From assembly GCA_903813345.2 (NCBI GenBank), contig CAIIXF020000003.1, forward strand, positions 4,985,815 through 5,049,814: a stretch of 64,000 nt of DNA, given 5' to 3'. The notes below the pieces were generated by a model. The model had not been told where the DNA came from, ran no database searches, and worked only from the letters and a program-made list of their open reading frames with translations. Source of the DNA: Owenia fusiformis. Lineage: Eukaryota > Annelida > Polychaeta > Sabellida > Oweniidae. Within the stretch, counting starts at the first letter, position 1. Every line of letters starts with the position of its first letter. This document shows, piece by piece, positions 62,201 through 64,000 of the stretch. A program made the position numbers and the translations under genes.

Positions 62201-62866
62201 TCATTGAGGTCTTTCCTTGACTGTGTGAGGATGGAGGGACTTGACTGAAGGGTCAATGAGGTCTTTCCTTGACTGTGAGGATGGAGGGACTTGAATGAAG
62301 GGTCATTGAGGTCTTACCTTGACTGTGAGGATAGAAGGACTTGACTGAAGGGTCATTGAGGTCTTACCTTGACTGTGTGAGGATGGAGGGACTTGACTGA
62401 AGGGTCATTGAGGTCTTTCCTTGACTGTGTGAGGATGGAGGGACTTGACTGAAGGGTCAATGAGGTCTTTCCTTGACTGTGAGGATGGAGGGACTTGAAT
62501 GAAGGGTCATTGAGGTCTTACCTTGACTGTGAGGATAGAAGGACTTGACTGAAGGGTCATTGAGGTCTTACCTTGACTGTGTGAGGATGGAGGGACTTGA
62601 CTGAAGGGTCATTGAGGTCTTACCTTGACTGTGTGAGGATGGAAGGACTTGACTGAAGGGTCATTGAGGTCTTACCTTGACTGTGTGAGGATGGAAGGAC
62701 TTGACTGAAGGGTCATTGAGGTCTTTCCTTGACTGTGTGAGGATGGAAGGTCTTGACTGAAGGATCATTAAGGTCTTACCTTGACTGTGAGGATGGAGGG
62801 ACTGGACTGTAGGGTCAGTCAGAAGCTGTGTCAGAGAGACCAAGAACTTTGTTATGCTGACTGGCT
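11103..62866 (-). CDS. TBC1D32: TBC1D32 / protein broad-minded, C-terminal two thirds (19 exons)
   Basis: Exons on -, 5' to 3': 62866-62780, 61493-61351, 60976-60555, 56808-56670, 55336-55249, 54599-54481, 54253-54134, 51495-51407, 42383-42273, 37838-37724, 33848-33749, 26043-25909, 24720-24637, 21978-21890, 21710-21608, 19909-19755, 19330-19190, 13625-13437 and 11216-11103. Every junction agrees in phase. The joined product (about 850 residues) follows vertebrate TBC1D32 from its ARM/HEAT-like middle to the C-terminal TBC-type domain. Landmarks: [98 protein letters not shown]. In vertebrates the protein acts in cilium assembly and Hedgehog signalling with CDK20/CCRK; the TBC domain is thought to lack GAP activity. 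The N-terminal exons lie right of the window. Intron lengths are inflated by repeats (up to about 9 kb). Confidence 0.93.
11235..12717 (-). mobile_element. Helentron-like family C element in the last TBC1D32 intron
   Basis: On - it begins TTATAGTCTCCG at 12717 and ends with the hairpin TGACATTTTGTCA plus TGTTAATGCCTT at 11235. The core holds about five units of about 140 bp (GACCTTGAGAAGGTCATTGA, AAGTCAGATTTGAACTTCTG). A TTAA MITE is nested at 11298-11897. The element ends 18 nt upstream of the acceptor dinucleotide of the last exon. Copies with the same AAGGCATTAACATGACAA edge (+ strand) start at 51789 (AAGGCATAACATGACAAC) and 62881. Confidence 0.6.
11298..11897. mobile_element. TTAA-flanked foldback MITE nested in family C
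   Basis: The ends AAAGGGGTATTCCTTGCCAG and its imperfect complement at 11880-11901 are bordered by TTAA at 11294-11297 and 11898-11901. The undisturbed sequence ATCTTAAGTCAG is present in the related copy near 51840, so a TTAA duplication is supported. Probably piggyBac- or Kolobok-mobilised. Confidence 0.7.
12835..13379. repeat. 49-bp minisatellite, about 11 copies
   Basis: Unit starts TTGACATGCCTGAATAGTTG. Adjacent units are almost identical, so expansion was recent. It lies in the last TBC1D32 intron, starting about 60 nt after the donor at 13436. Confidence 0.95.
13437..13625 (-). CDS. TBC1D32: TBC1D32 exon with [19 protein letters not shown]
   Basis: A 189-nt phase 0 exon (CTGTTGTAG ... 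CTAAAG|GTAACC). Encodes [14 protein letters not shown] and [20 protein letters not shown], the distal part of the TBC-type domain. Confidence 0.95.
13626..15173. other. TBC1D32 intron, no gene
   Basis: AT-rich intron. A short inverted pair (GTGTTGGTATAGCA at about 14633, TGCTATACCAACAC at about 15996) may mark the ends of an older element of about 1.4 kb that encloses the MITE at 15174-15801. Confidence 0.4.
15174..15801. mobile_element. Mariner-type MITE, 628 bp
   Basis: Terminal repeats begin ACAGGGTGGGCCAAAAAAAA at the left. The right end is the complement (GTGGCG..TTGGCCCACCCTGT) followed by TA. The left TA is mutated to GA. No coding capacity. Confidence 0.65.
16670..16966 (+). pseudogene. 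Unrecognised coding-like relic
   Basis: An open frame of about 98 residues with protein-like composition ([19 protein letters not shown]). It opposes the host gene inside an intron and lacks visible splice context. It resembles, from memory, fragments of uncharacterised transposon proteins. Low certainty. Confidence 0.25.
16967..17750. other. TBC1D32 intron, nothing recognised
   Basis: AT-rich sequence without exon-like borders or clear repeats. Confidence 0.5.
17753..18725. mobile_element. TA-flanked foldback MITE with long TIRs
   Basis: TTCAATAAGTACTGATAAAA at 17759 is the inverted match of the 18690-18719 region, and complementary segments continue inwards for about 190 bp. The right end reads CGCCCTGTA with TA at 18726-18727. 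Mariner-type end motif; no coding capacity. Confidence 0.7.
18726..19189. other. TBC1D32 intron, nothing recognised
   Basis: AT-rich, no repeat or exon signal seen. Confidence 0.5.
19190..19330 (-). CDS. TBC1D32: TBC1D32 exon with [19 protein letters not shown]
   Basis: A 141-nt phase 0 exon (TTATTGCAG ... TCTCAG|GTATTT), within the TBC-type domain. Confidence 0.95.
19755..19909 (-). CDS. TBC1D32: TBC1D32 exon with [17 protein letters not shown]
   Basis: A 155-nt exon, phase 1 in and 0 out. Acceptor TGTCCGAG|GCACT is preferred over the CAG 11 nt later because it restores the [11 protein letters not shown] reading that parallels vertebrate CLQGGYVGHDW. Ends [16 protein letters not shown]. 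Confidence 0.9.
19910..21607. repeat. TBC1D32 intron with a second family B tandem element
   Basis: About 20340-21250 repeats the family B motifs (GTAGACAAG, ACAAGATTTTAGGATGGAAA, AAAATGGCCGCC, GAAACATCCCTGAAAATTTG) in diverged units of about 150 bp. A short CAGACAGACAGATG tract is near 21540. The remainder has no signal. Confidence 0.5.
21608..21710 (-). CDS. TBC1D32: TBC1D32 exon with [15 protein letters not shown]
   Basis: A 103-nt exon, phase 0 in (AATTGCAG). The donor chosen is CTCC|GTATCC at 21608/21607, which is weak but is the only one giving the conserved junction LR-(T)[10 protein letters not shown] with the next exon. Confidence 0.78.
21890..21978 (-). CDS. TBC1D32: TBC1D32 exon with [16 protein letters not shown]
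   Basis: An 89-nt exon, phase 1 in and 0 out (CATATAG ... CTCAAG|GTAAGC). Matches the LGINMAIRYGKFL stretch at the start of the TBC-type domain. Confidence 0.9.
22180..24593. repeat. AT-rich minisatellite with a higher-order repeat
   Basis: The left part (22180-22830) is a unit of about 48 bp (TTATATTACAATATTTTATA, TTATCCCATACTTCATTG). The right part (22840-24593) is a unit of about 156 bp (CCTATACCTGGAGTCCCCAT, TTACTTTGTCCTATATTTCG). A 461-bp higher-order period is marked by a unique insert with ACGCGTGAAATAAAGAG, present at about 23063 and again at about 23524. Long ORFs over it are artefacts of the unit. Confidence 0.93.
24637..24720 (-). CDS. TBC1D32: TBC1D32 exon with [15 protein letters not shown]
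   Basis: An 84-nt exon, phase 1 in and out (TGTTTCAG ... ACAG|GTCAGT). Matches the LADLLEKVVLSL...VEYT region. A long AT-rich array starts 43 nt past its donor. Confidence 0.85.
24850..25740 (-). mobile_element. Helentron-like family D element
   Basis: The left edge contains GGCTCACATGGTG and the right edge contains CACCATGTGAGCTAA, an inverted pair. A GACGGACGGACAGATGG tract precedes the right edge. The core has two to three units of about 310 bp sharing TACAACTACTCTTTACAGTG and GGGCCAAAAGTGAATTT. Same architecture as families A and C. Confidence 0.5.
25909..26043 (-). CDS. TBC1D32: TBC1D32 exon with [16 protein letters not shown]
   Basis: A 135-nt exon, phase 1 in and out (GTAAATAG ... 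AGTT|GTAAGT). Matches the ..DWTEKCRKQFCKIMNAKP.. region. Confidence 0.82.
26091..27475. mobile_element. Foldback element with LINE relic inside
   Basis: Inverted arms of about 310 bp: 26091-26400 against 27150-27475 (for example ACAGTCATATGTTGGATTTT and its complement). The loop contains the retrotransposon fragment at 26440-26780. Host TSD not clear. Confidence 0.65.
26440..26780 (+). pseudogene. Non-LTR retrotransposon, C-terminal fragment
   Basis: Encodes [20 protein letters not shown], then [14 protein letters not shown], then [17 protein letters not shown]. This pattern (W-x-x-T, LQKR, LKILKL.DI, Y-N/R-x-R near the end) is common at the C-terminus of many LINE reverse transcriptase proteins. 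It is a truncated relic captured between foldback arms. Confidence 0.6.
27476..28507. other. TBC1D32 intron with a small foldback
   Basis: AGGTGTAGTTTAGTG near 27953 and AAACTACACCTACC near 28240, with ACATCGGGGAA and TTCCCCGATGT inside, suggest a MITE of about 300 bp. Nothing coding. Confidence 0.45.
28508..30370. repeat. 71-bp minisatellite, about 26 copies
   Basis: Unit CTGATGCAGTATTTCATTGT...GGAGAGATACAGAAAGATGTGAA. Variants alternate (TTTCATTG or TTTCACTG; CCATTATATG or CCATCATATG) in patterned runs. A 20-bp internal duplication lies near 29070. Confidence 0.95.
30640..31260. repeat. GTAGATCTA-rich repeat cluster
   Basis: Short units built on TTGTAGATCTATGTTCTA repeat irregularly. A larger unit of about 189 bp containing GAGGTCGTGAGTTTGAGATG appears twice (about 30928 and 31117). 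Confidence 0.8.
31301..33633. mobile_element. 2.3-kb DNA transposon, CACTGTA ends, 5-bp TSD
   Basis: Flanked by TTATA at 31296-31300 and 33634-33638. The terminal inverted repeats are 68 bp with one mismatch, beginning CACTGTATGTACAGTGATCG, so insertion is young. The first 16 bases are a perfect palindrome made of heptamer, TG and inverted heptamer. CAC-starting ends with 5-bp duplications are typical of the Transib/RAG superfamily; CMC elements share CACTG ends but make shorter duplications. No complete transposase is visible, so it is probably non-autonomous. It contains the zinc-finger fragment at 31774-32000 and an internal diverged duplication (31949-32080 against about 32130-32270). Confidence 0.75.
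31774..32000 (+). pseudogene. Zinc-finger exon fragment inside the CACTGTA element
   Basis: After an acceptor-like GCATTCCAG the frame encodes [20 protein letters not shown], then [17 protein letters not shown], a C2H2-like finger, and stops at 31998-32000. It looks like a 5' part of a transposon gene. The rest of the protein is missing or not recognised. Confidence 0.45.
33749..33848 (-). CDS. TBC1D32: TBC1D32 exon with [16 protein letters not shown]
   Basis: A 100-nt exon, phase 0 in and 1 out (GTTGCAG ... CAAG|GTTAGT). Matches the WPLFSTYPLP region of the vertebrate protein. Confidence 0.85.
34190..34745. repeat. GC-rich dispersed-repeat-like island
   Basis: Sharp rise in GC with many CCGGCCGG/CGGCCGAT motifs in an otherwise AT-rich intron. 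It starts near TAGTCACATAGCCCGGACGA. The boundaries look like an inserted element; class not recognised. No coding signal. Confidence 0.45.
34747..36186. repeat. Short-unit minisatellite (about 22-28 bp), left part
   Basis: Degenerate units of TTCACAGCATAAATGTCCCA / TTCTCACCATAAATGTCCCA. The array continues at 37559-37660 after the family A insertion at 36187-37558. Confidence 0.9.
36187..37558 (-). mobile_element. Helentron-associated element, family A copy 2
   Basis: Same ends as copy 1 (CCAGAACAATGGCAACGCCA left, GATGGGATAA right), tandem core and a long (CGGA)n tract at about 37400-37515. It sits inside the minisatellite. The empty site ACCATAAATAACCCATCC occurs nearby at about 36119, showing insertion between A and T without target duplication. 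Confidence 0.85.
37559..37660. repeat. Minisatellite, right part
   Basis: Continuation of the array interrupted by the family A element (CAGCATAAATGCCC units). Confidence 0.85.
37724..37838 (-). CDS. TBC1D32: TBC1D32 exon with [14 protein letters not shown]
   Basis: A 115-nt exon, phase 2 in and 0 out (TTTCCAG ... ACTCAG|GTATTA). Encodes [20 protein letters not shown]. Confidence 0.93.
38290..38628 (+). pseudogene. Non-LTR retrotransposon, C-terminal fragment
   Basis: Encodes [15 protein letters not shown], then EERLCVHCN...[11 protein letters not shown], the C-x2-C...H-x4-C signature common to the C-terminus of many LINE ORF2 proteins, then a stop. The 5' part is missing. Confidence 0.65.
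38871..39881. mobile_element. Mariner-type palindromic MITE in the 60-bp array
   Basis: Begins CGAGGGTTGATCATAAAGTT and ends with its complement, flanked by TA at 38869-38870 and 39882-39883. The undisturbed array reads GTGATACTTGC, giving the empty site. The two halves match nearly throughout (about 1 kb foldback). No coding capacity. Confidence 0.85.
41060..41480. mobile_element. hAT-like MITE with 8-bp TSD in the 60-bp array
   Basis: Flanked by CTCTCCAG at 41052-41059 and 41481-41488. Inverted ends TAGGGCTGGCAC and GTACCAGCCCTA. Internal CGGAATTCGGAACTTTCGG runs. About 420 bp, non-coding. Confidence 0.85.
42273..42383 (-). CDS. TBC1D32: TBC1D32 exon with [20 protein letters not shown]
   Basis: A 111-nt exon, phase 2 in and out (GATTCCAG ... 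GATAG|GTGAGC). A 60-bp minisatellite begins within about ten bases of its donor. Confidence 0.92.
42461..48590. mobile_element. Giant foldback element with tandem-repeat arms
   Basis: The ends AAAGGTCCATGTGCAGTATG (42461) and its complement (CATACTGCAC..GGTCCTTT, 48590) bound 6.1 kb. Arms of several hundred bp match inverted (42680-43350 against 47550-48190). The interior holds about 15 units of about 180 bp in + orientation (43300-46080) and about 4 in inverted orientation (46700-47560). A third copy of the terminal sequence, in the left orientation, lies at about 46537. A direct 118-bp repeat is at 46088-46325. Resembles Foldback/Galileo architecture. No transposase seen. Confidence 0.7.
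48750..50690. repeat. 43-bp minisatellite, about 45 copies
   Basis: Unit CATGGCCATGTGGAATAATG / TCAACATGATCATCCCTATC / CTC. Variants (ATCATG, AATG deletions, CCACGG or CCACAG) are clustered, and blocks of about 130-250 bp are themselves repeated near 50030-50480, indicating segmental expansion. Lies in the TBC1D32 intron between 51407 and 42383. Confidence 0.95.
50769..50985. mobile_element. Palindromic MITE, family P copy 1
   Basis: Near-perfect hairpin: GGTTATTTACTGGGAGGGAT at left against the complement (..ATCCCAACCAGAAATAACC) at right, with GAGGGAGCGCAGCGACTGAG at the loop. A related palindrome is at 59790-59935. The adjacent 50990-51220 holds three CAATACGATTTTTT-containing direct repeats of about 55 bp. 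Confidence 0.6.
51407..51495 (-). CDS. TBC1D32: TBC1D32 exon with [16 protein letters not shown]
   Basis: An 89-nt exon, phase 0 in and 2 out (CTTTTAAG ... CTTAG|GTGAGT). Very highly conserved stretch. Confidence 0.95.
51789..51860 (-). mobile_element. Family C terminus, truncated copy
   Basis: Left edge AAGGCATAACATGACAAC and GGTTGCTCACAATATCATTA as in the copies at 11235 and 62881. The opposite terminus may be the one ending at 53881, with later insertions in between. Confidence 0.45.
52090..52608 (-). mobile_element. Helentron-associated element, family A copy 3 (truncated)
   Basis: Lacks the hairpin end. Keeps one tandem unit, the conserved TTTTTTACATTTAAAACATA region, a short degenerate (CGGA)n and the right end CGACGGGATAA. 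Confidence 0.7.
52609..52800 (+). pseudogene. LINE-type C-terminal relic
   Basis: Encodes [20 protein letters not shown], then [15 protein letters not shown], a CxxC segment typical of LINE protein ends, degenerating into an A/T run. Directly abuts the family A element. Confidence 0.4.
52801..53790. other. TBC1D32 intron, nothing firm
   Basis: AT-rich. Two complementary stretches (about 53180-53360 and 53400-53560, for example TTTTGTTAACATTTTTTG-like and CTCAATATTATAGTTATAC / TACAATATTGAGAG) hint at an old foldback of about 400 bp. Confidence 0.35.
53791..53881 (-). mobile_element. Family C opposite terminus
   Basis: GGAAGTTGTAAGAATTTGTT, CCACCAACCGCC repeats and AAAAACGGAGACCATAA match the end of the copy at 12618-12717. 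Confidence 0.5.
54134..54253 (-). CDS. TBC1D32: TBC1D32 exon with [16 protein letters not shown]
   Basis: A 120-nt phase 0 exon (TATTTGCAG ... GTTGTA|GTAAGC). Matches the vertebrate LVNLLSYPAVYELL...LREVP region. Confidence 0.9.
54481..54599 (-). CDS. TBC1D32: TBC1D32 exon with [19 protein letters not shown]
   Basis: A 119-nt exon, phase 1 in and 0 out (TTTTTAG ... CATAAG|GTATAG). Encodes [16 protein letters not shown] and [12 protein letters not shown]. Confidence 0.9.
54765..55248 (-). repeat. 40-bp minisatellite made from a TBC1D32 exon end plus donor
   Basis: On -, each unit reads like GGCATAATGGCACTAGACAG then CTCAG|GTAGGTTC, the same sequence as the last 26 nt or so of the exon 55336-55249 and the first bases of its intron. 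About 12 copies. Most keep CAG|GTAGGT; a few read CAG|GTACCT, CTG|GTAGGT or CAG|GTTTGT. Confidence 0.92.
55249..55336 (-). CDS. TBC1D32: TBC1D32 exon with [18 protein letters not shown]
   Basis: An 88-nt exon, phase 0 in and 1 out. Acceptor ACATTCTAG, donor CTCAG|GTAGGT. Ends GIVALDSSG. The 3' end plus donor is reiterated downstream as a 40-bp minisatellite, so several equivalent donors follow within about 500 nt. Confidence 0.88.
55337..56669. other. TBC1D32 intron, nothing recognised
   Basis: AT-rich 1.3-kb intron without clear repeats or exon-like borders. Confidence 0.5.
56670..56808 (-). CDS. TBC1D32: TBC1D32 exon with [15 protein letters not shown]
   Basis: A 139-nt exon, phase 2 in and 0 out (ATATGTAG ... 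CTACAG|GTAGGT). [20 protein letters not shown] is one of the best conserved stretches of the family. Confidence 0.93.
56898..59062. mobile_element. TTAA-flanked foldback with nested family A element
   Basis: TTAA at 56894-56897 and 59063-59066. The ends CTCCCTCATGCCTGAAAATT and its complement, and long arms, meet in a perfect 26-nt palindrome centred at 57304/57305. The right arm is split by the family A insertion (57653-58713) and by about 150 bp near 58850-58998. Probably piggyBac-type mobilisation. Confidence 0.75.
57653..58713 (-). mobile_element. Helentron-associated element, family A copy 4
   Basis: Complete copy with both ends, a tandem core of 2-3 units and a (CGGA)n tract at about 58600-58675. 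The opposite foldback arm gives the empty site (TCTTGAA|TTA..), again an A|T position without target duplication. Confidence 0.85.
59068..59650. repeat. 43-bp minisatellite, about 13 copies
   Basis: Unit ACATGTAGTATAATGAATTG / CTAAACACTGTATTACATGT / TGT. Each junction forms the palindrome ACATGT-TGT-ACATGT. It directly abuts the TTAA foldback. Confidence 0.95.
59790..60205. mobile_element. Palindromic MITE, family P copy 2, plus second hairpin
   Basis: GGTTATGTACTGGGAGGTTT pairs with the complement at about 59915-59932, with GAGGGACCGCAGGGACCGAA at the loop. A second inverted pair (ATCCTATACTAAGTAGAGTT at 59938, complement at about 60183-60200) encloses GAAGCGGGAGATATGGCG-type short repeats. 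Confidence 0.5.
60555..60976 (-). CDS. TBC1D32: TBC1D32 exon with [13 protein letters not shown]
   Basis: A 422-nt exon, the largest here. Acceptor TATTACAG, phase 0; donor CT|GTAAGT, phase 2. Encodes [45 protein letters not shown] and an acidic Ser/Asp-rich tail. An ATG at 60961 is internal, not the start, because the frame continues up to the acceptor. Confidence 0.9.
60977..61350. other. TBC1D32 intron, nothing recognised
   Basis: A 374-bp intron without repeats. Confidence 0.6.
61351..61493 (-). CDS. TBC1D32: TBC1D32 exon with [18 protein letters not shown]
   Basis: A 143-nt exon: acceptor ATTGCAG, phase 1 in; donor AGC|GTAGGT, phase 0 out. It matches the ARM-like helices (vertebrate SLVIDVLRNLC region) and ends [11 protein letters not shown]. 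The frame runs on past the donor, but only the GTAGGT donor fits the next exon. Confidence 0.8.
61700..62779 (-). repeat. 50-52-bp minisatellite made from a TBC1D32 exon end plus donor
   Basis: On -, units read GACCCTTCAGTCAAGTCCCT / CCATCCTCACAGTCAAG then GTAAGA or GAAAGA and CCTCAAT. This copies the last part of the exon 62866-62780 ([12 protein letters not shown]) and its donor. About 21 units; roughly 8 keep a GTAAGA donor while the rest carry GGAAAG. Confidence 0.93.
62780..62866 (-). CDS. TBC1D32: TBC1D32 exon with [15 protein letters not shown]
   Basis: An 87-nt exon, phase 1 in and out. Acceptor GTTATGTTTTCTAG, donor CAAG|GTAAGA. Encodes [20 protein letters not shown] and ends SLHPHSQG. 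Its last third and donor are the seed of the minisatellite at 61700-62779. Confidence 0.85.
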
Positions 62867-63179
62867 CTAGAAAACATAACAAGGCATTAACATGACAAAA
62901 TGTCATCACCCAGTTGCTCACAATATTATTAGTTAAGTTTTGAATTTGTGAGAACTCTGTACCTTGGTAAAAATCAAGTACAGTAGATGATTTTGAAAAA
63001 AATGGTCAATTTGAAACACATTTTATGACTCTGAGAAGGGCATTGAAGGAGAAATCTCAAATCTAAAGTCAGATTTGAACTTTTGAGAACTTGAAGATGA
63101 TTTTAAAACAAGCAAGGCACAGGACGTGAACGAGATCACACCATCAGATAGGCAGACACTATGAACCAGGAAAACTGTT

Positions 63180-63750
63180 CTCCTATTATGTTTACAAATT
63201 TCAAGAACAGGAAAACAAGATGGCCGCCCAAAAGTTAATCAGCTCTAGTACTTGATATCCTCTATCATTTGTGTAAATTTGAAGGAAATCCGATGAGCGG
63301 TTTTCCTGAAATGGAGATGACAAGATTTTTCGAAAAACCTTCAAAATGGCCACCAGAAAACAAGATGGCCACCCAAAAGTTAATCAGCTCTAGTACTTGA
63401 TATCCTCTATCATGTGTGTGAATTTGAAGGAAATCCGATGAGCGGATTTTCTGAAATGGTGATGACAAGATTTTTCGAAAAATCTTCAAAATGGCTGCCA
63501 GAAAACAAGATGGCCGCCCAAAAGTTAATCAGCTCTAGTACTTGATATCCTCTATCATTTGTGTAAATTTGAAGGAAATCCAATGAGTGGTTTTCCTGAA
63601 ATGGCGATGACAAGATTTTTTGAAAAACCTTCAAAATGGCCGCCAGAAAACAAGATGGCCACCCAAAAGTTAATCAGCTCTAGTACTTCATATGCTCTAT
63701 CATCTCTGCAAAATTGGAGAAAATCTGATGAGCAGTTTTCCTTAAACGGC
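63180..63750. repeat. About 145-bp tandem repeat, four units
   Basis: Units start CAAGATGGCCGCCCAAAAGT at about 63218, 63362, 63507 and 63652. Shares the AAAATGGCC motif with the tandem cores of families A and B. Confidence 0.9.
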
Positions 63751-63761
63751 GATGACAAAAA

Positions 63762-63880
63762 GCAGGACGACCACGATCACGACCACGATCACGACCACGA
63801 TCACGACCACGATCACGTCCACGATCACGACCATGATCACGACCACGATCACGACCACGATCACGACCACGACCAGTATG
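63762..63880. repeat. 12-bp microsatellite (GACCACGATCAC)n
   Basis: About 10 units with few changes, at the end of the 145-bp repeat, in the place where families A and D carry their (CGGA)n tracts. ORFs across it (His/Asp repeats) are artefacts. Confidence 0.9.
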
Positions 63881-64000
63881 ACGACTATATCCCACCGATG
63901 GTGTGATAAAAAATTCTCAATTTGAAGCAAGTTGTAAAAATACCTTTTCGACCTTGAGAAGGTCATTGAAGGTCAAATCTTATTTGACCTTGAAAATGTT

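Larger units (their letters stand above)
62881..64000 (-). mobile_element. Family C element, running off the window
   Basis: Starts (+ strand) AAGGCATTAACATGACAAAA, 14 nt upstream of the acceptor dinucleotide of the exon 62866-62780. Core units at 62980-63110 and again at 63910-64000 (TTTGAAGCAAGTTG, CCTTGAGAAGGTCATTGA). The segment 63180-63900 is a different repeat inserted or embedded in it. Confidence 0.55.

Noticed and set aside
63559-63966. His/Asp-rich and Arg/Asp-rich frames
   Set aside because: Produced by the 12-bp GACCACGATCAC repeat.

Overview
The window is eukaryotic nuclear DNA from an invertebrate animal. It is AT-rich, the genes have many short exons with GT/AG junctions between long introns, and the introns are full of non-autonomous DNA transposons, Helentron-like elements and minisatellites. 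The repeat style and a RAG1-N-type gene suggest a lophotrochozoan, perhaps a mollusc or brachiopod. That placement is an inference from style, not a proof.

Layout. (1) Positions 236-7419 hold two convergent spliced genes. The + strand gene (236-5715) has a large exon with a RAG1-N-terminal-like zinc domain, a zinc ribbon and a C2H2-like finger. The - strand gene (5866-7419) has a HIRAN-like domain. Their stop codons are 150 bp apart and their poly(A) signals about 24 bp apart. They look like the two genes of a large mobile element; neither element terminus was found. (2) Positions 11103-62866 on the - strand hold the C-terminal two thirds of one host gene, TBC1D32 (protein broad-minded). I resolved 19 exons whose splice phases all agree and whose joined product follows the vertebrate protein in order. 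The N-terminal exons lie beyond 64000. (3) Everything else is intron or flank, dominated by repeats.

Repeats. Helentron-associated elements occur as four copies of one family (A), several copies of a second (C), and two or more related tandem-core families (B, D). Other elements are TA-flanked mariner-type MITEs, TTAA-flanked foldbacks, an hAT-like MITE with an 8-bp duplication, a 2.3-kb element with CACTGTA termini and a 5-bp duplication, a 6.1-kb foldback with tandem-repeat arms, and LINE C-terminal relics. At least nine large minisatellites interrupt TBC1D32 introns.

Most notable: two minisatellites are amplified copies of a TBC1D32 exon end together with its splice donor; two copies of one Helentron-like family end 14 and 18 nt upstream of two TBC1D32 splice acceptors; a RAG1-N-like gene pairs with a HIRAN-like gene; and an element with RSS-heptamer-like ends and a 5-bp target duplication lies in the same window. 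Family and homology statements come from memory of the families, and no database search was possible.
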